A stretch of 64,000 nt of DNA, from positions 496,001 through 560,000 of the forward strand of contig CAWFJG010000030.1 in the NCBI GenBank assembly GCA_963816065.1. The letters run 5' to 3'. Numbering within the stretch: the stretch's first letter is position 1; every line of letters starts with the position of its first letter. Under the pieces are notes generated by a model. It made no database searches and was not told where the DNA came from. It saw only the letters and a list, made by a program, of their open reading frames with translations. A program made the translations under genes and the position numbers. Positions 57,717-64,000 of the stretch are shown piece after piece. This DNA comes from Roseiarcus sp963816065. GTDB lineage: Bacteria; Pseudomonadota; Alphaproteobacteria; Rhizobiales; Beijerinckiaceae.

Positions 57717-58118
57717 CTATTGCGGAAAATATTCGACGTGGATTGCGGCGTCCCGGCCGAAGTAGACAGCGCGCCGTCCGGTGAACGAGACGATGTAACC
57801 CACGCATCCGGCCGCCATGACTTTCTTGCAGAAACCCGCGTAGGTGTATCCCGCCACGAGCTGTTGCGCCTCCTTGATTGCGGCTTGAACCGCCGCGGTG
57901 TCCAGCGTCGCCGCGATTGAGCGACTGCCATGCTGGGTCGGCAGTACGACGCTGTCGCCGTCCGGCAGGAAGTAGGTCGCCGTCGAGCGGCGATAATCAA
58001 TTCCGTAGCTTTCAAAGCCTGCCTGCATCAGCGTCCCGACAATTTGGGGAAAGGTCATGGTGTTGTTCTCAGCCCCGTCGAGGCACGTTTGGGCAATCTT
58101 GGCAAGGCGGTCGTTCAT
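57717..58118 (-). CDS. DUF1398 family protein
   Basis: A 133-residue protein: TCLDGAENNTMTFPQIVGTL, YGIDYRRSTATYFLPDG, then AGYTYAGFCKKVMAAGCVGY and RRAVYFGRDAAIHVEYFP. This matches the DUF1398 family (YbcV-like). Function unknown. It stands alone, downstream of a possible MarR relic on the same strand. Confidence 0.8.
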   Translation of the reverse strand: MNDRLAKIAQTCLDGAENNTMTFPQIVGTLMQAGFESYGIDYRRSTATYFLPDGDSVVLPTQHGSRSIAATLDTAAVQAAIKEAQQLVAGYTYAGFCKKVMAAGCVGYIVSFTGRRAVYFGRDAAIHVEYFPQ

Positions 58119-58150
58119 TACGGGCTCCTTTCGATCGCGGGCCTAGTCAG

Positions 58151-58344
58151 TCAATCGCTATGGCGGTAAGGCCCAGCCGGGTGACCGTCGCTTCCAGAAT
58201 TCGCAGTATGGCGCGGCGGTCTCTGTCGGATAAGTGGGCGAAGCACTCGGCATCGTTCTCATCCGCGAGCGCCGCCAGTTCGGAAGCGTCGGGTGTTTCA
58301 TTCGTGAGACGGGCCGAGCCCCTCCCGGAGCGAATTTCGCGCGT
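58151..58344 (-). pseudogene. Possible relic of a MarR-type regulator, 3' end
   Basis: The minus-strand frame ending at TGA 58151 reads GSARLTNETPDASELAALAD and then HLSDRDRRAILRILEATVTRL. This looks like the wing end and dimerisation helix of a MarR protein. An in-frame stop just upstream (near 58345) removes the DNA-binding part. The match is by pattern only. Confidence 0.4.
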
Positions 58345-59285
58345 CTAGGCGCCGAGCCGACCAAGGCCGGCAATCTCGTCTGTCCATTCGGCGGCCGGCG
58401 GTCATTGCTCTTCTCCAGGCAGGCCTATGCGCACGCGAACTTCGCGGTGGCCGACCGAGCCCGGCTCCGAGCCGAGGGGCCGTCCCCTCGGCATTCGGCA
58501 ATCCCGGTCAGCCAAACAACTGAGAACAAATCATGGACAAACGTTGGCGTCCGAGCTATGTTTGCTGTCGATGGCCAATCCGAAGCGGCGGCATAAGCGC
58601 AGAGCCGATTGCGTTGCGGTCGCGACCACAAACGCCGGCGTGAAGCGGAGCGCCGGAAACCGAACGGAGGGACGTTGGGGATGCATCGCGACGCCGCGAC
58701 GATTGGCGGCGGTCGCCTCTCGGGCCGGGAGGCGCACAGCTGGGCCGCTGGCGCATACGCTCAAGCCTGCGCGGCGCTCGAAGCCCTCCGCGTTTTTTCA
58801 GAACGGCCGCGCCCGCGACGCCGAGGCCCCGCAGGCCGCCCGGCTTCGAAGTGCGGCGCTCCGTTGGGCTGTCCTCGGGCCAGGACTTCGCATGTGCCCG
58901 CATTTCCCGCGACAACACCCTGAAAAGGCTCAATTCGGACTCGCGCCGGCGGGGACGTGGCCTCGACGCGGGCGAGCGTCAAGCGGCGATACCAGTGTCC
59001 AAGCGATTTCCGAATTGGCGCCATGCGAAGAGTGCATGACGGAACGGCAGCCGAATTCCCTGCGGCCAAGTCTGGTCATTACTAAAATGATTTTAGCAAT
59101 AGGGACATATTCGTGAGACTTCAGCCCCATGGTTGGACCGGGCCGGCGCCGAGCGCTCCCCTGCGGACGGGAGGGGGAGGCGCTGCAGACCAAATGTCGC
59201 ATTCCCGGCCGCGCCGTAGCTGCTATGCACAGAGCGCGCCCGTGCGGGGATGACTCACGCGCGCCAAAGAGAGCGATCCACAATC
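58345..59285. other. Long non-coding stretch
   Basis: About 940 bases show no recognisable gene in any frame. Open frames are present but have no family pattern. A 15-base palindrome lies at 59082-59096. The stretch adjoins two relics and may be decayed coding sequence. Confidence 0.5.
59082..59096. promoter_or_regulatory. AT-rich 15-base palindrome upstream of the CoA-transferase
   Basis: CTAAAAT-G-ATTTTAG is a perfect inverted repeat around a central base, in an otherwise GC-rich stretch. It lies 189 bases upstream of the CoA-transferase start and could be an operator. Confidence 0.4.
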
Positions 59286-60825
59286 ATGACCGAGAGCCGC
59301 ATCCGCAGCGCCGCCTTGCGTTCCAAAATCATGTGCGCCGATGAGGCCGCGGCGCTGATATCCGACGGGGACCACGTCGGCATGTCCGGATTCACCGGCG
59401 CCGGTTATCCGAAGGCCGTGCCGGTCGCGCTGGCCGCCCGGATGGAGGCCAAGCACACCGCGGGCGAACGTTTCAAGATCGGCGTCTGGACGGGCGCCTC
59501 GACCGCCCCCGAGCTCGACGGCGCGCTCGCCAAGGCAGACGGCATCGAATTGCGTCTGCCCTATCAGTCGGACCCGAACTGCCGCAAGCGCATCAACGAC
59601 GGCGAGCTCGACTATGTCGACATTCACCTTTCCCACGTCGCGCAGTTCGTCTGGTTCGGTTTTCTGGGTAAGCTCGACGTCGCCGTGGTCGAGGTCGCGG
59701 GCGCGCTCGAGGACGGACGGCTGATCCCGTCGTCGTCGGTCGGCAACAACAAGACCTGGCTCGACCAGGCCGACAAGGTCATTCTCGAGGTCAACAGCTG
59801 GCAGAACCTCGCGCTCGAGGGGATGCACGACATCTACTATGGCACAGACCTGCCGCCGCACCGTCGCCCGATCCCGCTCATCACGGCCCACGACCGCATC
59901 GGCCAGCCCTATTTCTTCTGTGACCCCGACAAGGTCATCGCCGTCGTCGAAACCAATTCGGCCGACCGCAATTCGCGCTTTTGCCCCGACGGACGCGACA
60001 TCGCGCGCGATTGCGGGGCACATCCTCGAATTCCTCGGTCATGAAGTGAAGAAGGGCAGGCTGCCGCCCAATCTGCTGCCGCTGCAGTCGGGCGTCGGCA
60101 ATGTCGCCAATGCGGTGATGGACGCGCTGCAAAGCGGGCCGTTCGAGAACCTGTCGGCCTACACCGAGGTGTTGCAGGACGGCATGCTGAACCTGATCAA
60201 GTCCGGCAAGATGGAATTCGCCTCGGCGACCGCGGTGTCGCTCTCGCCCGAGGCGGCGCACGAATTCAATCGCGACGTCGCGCTCTATCGCAAGAAGGTG
60301 ATTTTGCGCCCGCAGGAGATCAGCAATCATCCGGAAATCATCCGTCGGATCGGGGTGATCGCCATGAACGGGCTGATCGAGGCCGACATCTACGGCAACG
60401 TCAATTCGACCCACGTGCGCGGCACGTCGATCATGAACGGCATCGGAGGCTCGGGCGACTTCGCCCGCAACGCCTATCTGTCGATGTTCATGACGCCTTC
60501 GACCGCCAAGAACGGCGCGATTTCCTGCATCGTCCCGATGGTGACCCACGTCGACCATACCGAGCATGACGTCCAAGTGGTCGTCACCGAACAGGGGCTC
60601 GCCGATCTGCGTGGTCTGTCGCCGAAGCGGCGCGCCGAGGCGGTGATCGCGAATTGCGCCCACCCGACCTACCGGCCGGCGCTCGACGATTATTTCGAGC
60701 GTGCGCTTCGCGAGTCGCCCGGCCTCCACACGCCCCATCTCCTCACCGAGGCCTTCAGCTTCCTGCCCGACCGGATGGCCCGGCATGCGCAGGAGAGCGT
60801 TTCGCGGAAGGAGCGCGTCGCCTGA
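59286..60825 (+). CDS. Acetyl-CoA hydrolase / succinate CoA-transferase family, one frameshift
   Basis: About 512 residues after correction. It starts SRIRSAALRSKIMCADEAA, with the class I CoA-transferase blocks MSGFTGAGYPKAVP, LPLQSGVGNVANAVMDAL, GGSGDFARNAYLSMF and VVTEQGLADLRGLSP. This is the YgfH/ScpC-like subfamily, which moves CoA between acetyl-, propionyl- and succinyl-CoA. One extra C at 60006 breaks it; corrected it reads GRDIA-AIAGHILEFLGHEV. The ATG at 59286 is chosen because the family begins there. Confidence 0.9.
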
Positions 60826-60994
60826 CGCGGCGGAAATAAGCGCATTCGAGCGCAGGGCTGCAAGTCGGAAGATTTTCCGGATTCGGGTCGCGGCTCGGAC
60901 TTCGGCTCCGGTCCTCCGCAACCGCCGCCAAGCAACCCGGATTGAATTTGACCCAGATCAATTCCAAAAAATGTTAACGCTGTAAGACATGCCG

Positions 60995-61012
60995 TAGCGT
61001 CAGCCGACGCTA
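60995..61012. repeat. Perfect 7-bp inverted repeat before the PEP-CTERM gene
   Basis: TAGCGTC-AGCC-GACGCTA forms a seven-base-pair stem with a four-base loop, 77 bases upstream of the start at 61089. It may be an operator or a leader hairpin. Confidence 0.4.
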
Positions 61013-61088
61013 AATGTGACAGTTCACCTGCGGATCGGCGTGGAAAGCAACGGAAGCGGCCCACGTCTTGCAGCGAGAGGAGCATAAG

Positions 61089-61730
61089 ATGGGGAAAGTT
61101 TTATTGGGAGCGGCGGTCGCGCTGACCGCCCTGGGAGCCGTCACCGTTGCTGACGCCAGCTTGGACCTAACGCCTACGATCGGCGCGGGCGCCAACTTCA
61201 ATGCGTTCAACAATGCCTTGCCTGGCGACACGAGTGGCGCGTTCCTGTCGCAAGCGCTGGGCATGGTCACAGTCTCGTGGACGACCGGATCGGGAAGCTT
61301 CGCCACGGCCTCGTCGCTCACAAACGCGTATCTTCAGCCCCTGGGCGACCCTTCGACCTATATCTTCGCCACAGGGGGGTCGGACGCGACGGTGACTTGG
61401 ACGAAGCCCGTCGATTCCGTCACCATCTACTGGGGGTCGCCTGACACCTACAATACTTTGACGTTGAGCAACGGCGACTTTGTCCTCGGTCAGGATGTCC
61501 TCAACCTGGTGCCCACGGGCTCGGGCGACAATGCAGGAACGCGCTGGATCAGCATCTCGGACCCGGGCAACGCGTTCACCGGCTTTACGGTGTCGTCCAC
61601 GCAGGCGGCGTTCGAGTTCGACATGGCGGCTGTGCCCGAGGCGTCGACCTGGGCGATGATGGGCCTCGGCTTTGCGGGTCTCGCGTTCGCGGGCTTGCGC
61701 AGGCGCAAATCCGCGCTCTCGATCGCGTAA
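61089..61730 (+). CDS. PEPxxWA-CTERM secreted protein
   Basis: A 213-residue protein with a signal peptide (VLLGAAVALTALGAVTVADAS). A beta-rich body follows (VTVSWTTGSGSFATASSL, DSVTIYWGSPDTYNTLTLS, GFTVSSTQAAFEFDM). The sorting tail VPEASTWAMMGLGFAGLAF plus RRRK is of the alphaproteobacterial PEPxxWA type. GAGAGGAGC precedes the start. No frameshift; a terminator follows. Probably an exported surface or matrix protein. Confidence 0.85.
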   Translation: MGKVLLGAAVALTALGAVTVADASLDLTPTIGAGANFNAFNNALPGDTSGAFLSQALGMVTVSWTTGSGSFATASSLTNAYLQPLGDPSTYIFATGGSDATVTWTKPVDSVTIYWGSPDTYNTLTLSNGDFVLGQDVLNLVPTGSGDNAGTRWISISDPGNAFTGFTVSSTQAAFEFDMAAVPEASTWAMMGLGFAGLAFAGLRRRKSALSIA

Positions 61731-61753
61731 ACCCTTTGCGATCCTAGCAACGG

Positions 61754-61778
61754 AAAGGCCGCGTTCGCGCGGTCTTTT
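61754..61778 (+). terminator. Rho-independent terminator after the PEP-CTERM gene
   Basis: AAAGGCCGCG-TTCG-CGCGGTCTTT pairs over ten bases with one G-T wobble and a stable tetraloop, ending in TTTT. It lies 24 bases after the stop codon. Confidence 0.8.
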
Positions 61779-61999
61779 CCGGTCTCGGGCGCTCGGCCGC
61801 CGGGTTGCGCGGGGCGTGGACGATCGACGCAGCGTTCAACGCGCCTTGTCGGCAAAGCAAGCCCATCGGCCAGTCCGATTCCGACACGAACTCGATCGCG
61901 CCAGTCCCTTGAGGAGACGGAACCGCGTGGTCGTCCAGGACCGGCTTCTCAACGAAACCGAGCCCCATGCGCTCTGCACGGAATTTGAAAGGCGAAAGG

Positions 62000-62320
62000 A
62001 TCTCCGCAAGAGCCCGGTCAGCGCCGGCGCGAGCAAATGCGCGCCGACGACGTCGAGCACCTCGCTACCGGCGAGCGCTTCGCCGTCTTCGGAAATGATG
62101 GCCCGCCGAGCAGTGTCCCGAGCGCGGCTGCTGGGACCGCGATCCAGAAGATCGACCACCGGACCGAAGGTTGTTCGGCGCGATTTTGAAGGAAGGCCGG
62201 ATCGAACTGCTCGTTCTTGCCGAGGTTGAAAGGCTTCACGGTGCACGGCAGCCCCATCTCCTCGAGCATGATCGGGAGCCTGCGTCCGTTCGGCGTGCTC
62301 CAGGTGTACAGTTCGATCAT
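62000..62320 (-). pseudogene. Relic of a glutathione S-transferase
   Basis: From an ATG at 62320 the frame reads MIELYTWSTPNGRRLPIMLE, then LPCTVKPFNLGKNEQFDPAF, the N-terminal thioredoxin-like domain of a YfcG/YghU-type GST. After about 45 residues the similarity moves to another frame (FLKIAPNN) and then dissolves. The C-terminal helical domain is absent. Confidence 0.65.
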
Positions 62321-62889
62321 CGCTCTTGTCCTTCCGCTGCGCCGCGACCCGTCTGAACAGATCCATCGGCGCGCCGGCCGAAATCCCAACGATCCTGTGC
62401 GCGCTCGTTCTGAAGCGCCACACCGCCCCGCGACGCCGCCTTCCCAGGCAAAGCTGGAGCGGCGGCGGGTGGCGCGCCTCGATTTGTCGCGGCTGACGCA
62501 CGCCCTCGCAGCGCGTACGCCCGATGGGTGTCATCCCTTGGACCTGCGCCCGAGTTCGCCGTATTGAAACGTTATGACATAGTCAAACACGGTAACCCGA
62601 CGTTCATTTGCGACTGCGACGATCGCCTGGGCGAGATGCATCGTCGTCGGCGCGCGCGAAGCCGACAAGTCCGACTCCCGGATGCGAGCCGCAATCAATG
62701 TGGCGAGGCGCGTTGCGGGCAGACGTAACCGTGACCGTTCCGCGGCTGATCCCATTTAAGGGCCCCCGCCGGCCAACGTTGCCGGCGAACGAGGAGCCGC
62801 GCTCGCTCAGGTCGCTGGGCGTTCTCGTCGCGCTGGGGGTCATCGTCTCAACCTCGCAGTGGCGGGGCTGGTTGGCGCATTTCGGTCGA
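62321..62889. other. Stretch without recognised gene
   Basis: No supported gene in about 570 bases. Short open frames on both strands lack family patterns. An inverted repeat (CGCCGGC...GCCGGCG around AACGTT) lies near 62767. The last part may contain the unread N-terminus of the sensor gene that follows. Confidence 0.4.
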
Positions 62890-64000
62890 GTTTGAAATCC
62901 TACGTAAGCAGCGACGCCAGCAAAGACGCCGAGAAATCTGGAAGAATCTCGACGCTGTCCTCCAGGGCATATTCTCGCAGATCGATTTCGCCATTCAATC
63001 AGTGGCGGACGAATACGACCGCGAGCTTGACGCGGGCGGCGTCGAGCCGCGCAGCTCCAGGCAACGCTCGCACGGCAAGCGGCGCGGCTGATGCAAATCA
63101 ATGCGATACGCATCTCCGGCGCCAACGGCGACCTGCGCTACTCTTCACTCTATGACGTCACATACCCGGTCAACAACGCCAACCGGGAATTATTTCGCCA
63201 GCTCCGGGACAACCCAAATCCGGGCTTGGTGATTTCCAAGGAATTTGGCAGTCTCCACAAGGCGTGGACGCTGTTCTTCGCCCGCCGGCACTCGGGCCCG
63301 GGCGGCACCTTCCAGGGCGATGTGCATAGCGCTCTACCAAGTTCGAGAAGCTCACTCAGATGTTTTCGACGCTGGACGTCGGTCCCCATGGCGTCGTCTC
63401 GCTATGGAGCGATGACGCGGCTCTGATCGCTCGCTTCCCTAACGTCGAAAACCGCCACAGTGAGCAGCCGTTCATCCTCGGACCCGCGCATGAGCTTGTC
63501 CGGCTCATCAAGGCGGCCGCGACAGCGGTCTTTATCACCAGCGCGGCGGCGTCGACGGCGTGACGAGAATATTCGCTGCGCGAAAGGTCGGACAATTCCC
63601 GCTTTACCTTGTCGTCGGCCTGGCGGACGCCGACTACGGCGCCGAGTGGCGCACGGTCGCCGGTCATCTCGCGGTCGTGTCGGGTCTTTTCCTCATCGCC
63701 AGCATCGTTGGCGGCCTGTTGGTCTACGCGCGATCGGCGACGAAGGCGAAAGCGGAGGTTCAGTCCCAGCTTGCCGTCTCGGTCTATGAGAACTGTTCGG
63801 AAGGGATGGCGGTCTTCGACGCCGGGCGCTCGATCGTCGACGTGAACCGCTCCTTCACCAAACTCACCGGATTTTCCGCCGATAAAGCGCGCGGCCAGAA
63901 GATCGGACACTGGATCTTGGCGCGGCGTGACGCGGGACTGCTCGCCGCAGCGGCGCGTTCGCTGCGCGCGACCGGGCAGTGGACAGGGGAGCTCTGGCTG
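62890..64000 (+). CDS. Cache/PAS sensor protein, 5' part, several frameshifts, cut by window end
   Basis: Pieces in three frames line up into one protein. First REIWKNLDAVLQGIFSQIDF and FAIQSVADEYDRELDAG, then QLQATLARQAARLMQINAIR, then LRDNPNPGLVISKEFGSLHK and MFSTLDVGPHGVVSLWSDDA, a dCache-type periplasmic domain. A membrane helix near 63680-63730 follows (VVSGLFLIASIVGGLLVYA), and a PAS domain starts (VSVYENCSEGMAVFDAGRSI). Relatives continue into GGDEF and EAL domains, beyond the window. Shifts lie near 63055, 63345 and 63548, each a net -1, unlike the +1 shifts elsewhere. It may be a real pseudogene. Confidence 0.7.

Noticed and set aside
12179..60006. Programmed +1 frameshifting as a common mechanism for the many shifted genes.
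   Set aside because: The sites share no slippery codon, stop or stem-loop, and they hit unrelated housekeeping and accessory genes alike; insertion errors explain them more simply.
62531..62755. A 74-codon minus-strand frame that looks moderately protein-like.
   Set aside because: No family was recognised and no start signal is seen, so it is not supported as a gene.

Overview
The window is GC-rich and almost entirely coding. It reads as the chromosome of an alphaproteobacterium, most likely of the order Hyphomicrobiales (Rhizobiales). This rests on the fused fructose phosphotransferase protein with a divergent LacI-type regulator, an elongated ribosomal protein S2, PEPxxWA-CTERM secreted proteins, an AapJ-type binding protein, an ATP-binding protein with an AAA-associated C-terminal domain, and the plsX-fabH and rpsB-tsf-pyrH clusters. 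A family such as Beijerinckiaceae or Methylocystaceae is possible but cannot be fixed from the sequence. No tRNA, rRNA, CRISPR array, transposase or phage gene was found.

Layout. 0-10.6 kb: the 3' part of an acyl-CoA synthetase, a secreted Hint-domain protein, a Crp/Fnr regulator, a DUF1254 protein with an arylsulfatase, an Asn-rich secreted protein, aquaporin Z and a VOC-family protein. 10.8-17.3 kb: a complete fructose PTS operon (EIIA-HPr-EI fusion, 1-phosphofructokinase, EIIBC) with its divergent regulator and two matching operators. 17.4-21.3 kb: a group II PLP decarboxylase, a Gly-rich PEP-CTERM protein, a decayed copy of the decarboxylase 5' end, and a helically phased GCCTGTT repeat. 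21.4-29.8 kb: exopolyphosphatase, a DJ-1/PfpI protein, small metabolic genes, citrate synthase and an ABC importer without a binding protein. 30.1-32.9 kb: a three-gene metal-transport operon. It holds an NRAMP-related carrier with an altered metal site, a one-helix membrane protein, and a soluble PRC/MgtE-N/CBS protein. 33.7-36.6 kb: rpsB, tsf and pyrH. 36.6-44.7 kb: a PEP-CTERM protein, a YyaL-type thioredoxin-domain protein, a nucleoside hydrolase, a cystathionine lyase-like PLP enzyme, a HigA-like fragment, a secreted protein and an orphan amino-acid binding protein followed by the second GCCTGTT array. 45-49.5 kb: a class III cyclase/ATPase/TPR protein translationally coupled to a secreted monohaem protein. 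49.8-54.1 kb: plsX and fabH, then a TIR-TPR protein whose stop codon overlaps the start of a SAM-hydrolase family gene. 54.2-64 kb: small enzymes, several gene relics, a CoA-transferase, a third PEP-CTERM protein and the broken start of a Cache/PAS sensor protein.

Many otherwise well-conserved genes are each interrupted by one single-base shift. Thirteen of these, in twelve genes, are net +1 (one extra base). The gene lengths return to the family norm once one base is removed. I treat these as probable insertion errors in the assembly, not gene death, and annotate the full-length genes. True relics, which lack most of the gene, are marked separately: an acyl-CoA synthetase tail, the decarboxylase 5' end, GGDEF, MarR and GST fragments.

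The most unusual signals are three. The first is the pair of intergenic GCCTGTT arrays with a 10-12 bp period. The second is the coupled TIR-TPR and SAM-hydrolase pair. The third is the NRAMP-like transporter operon with a detached MgtE-type regulatory module.
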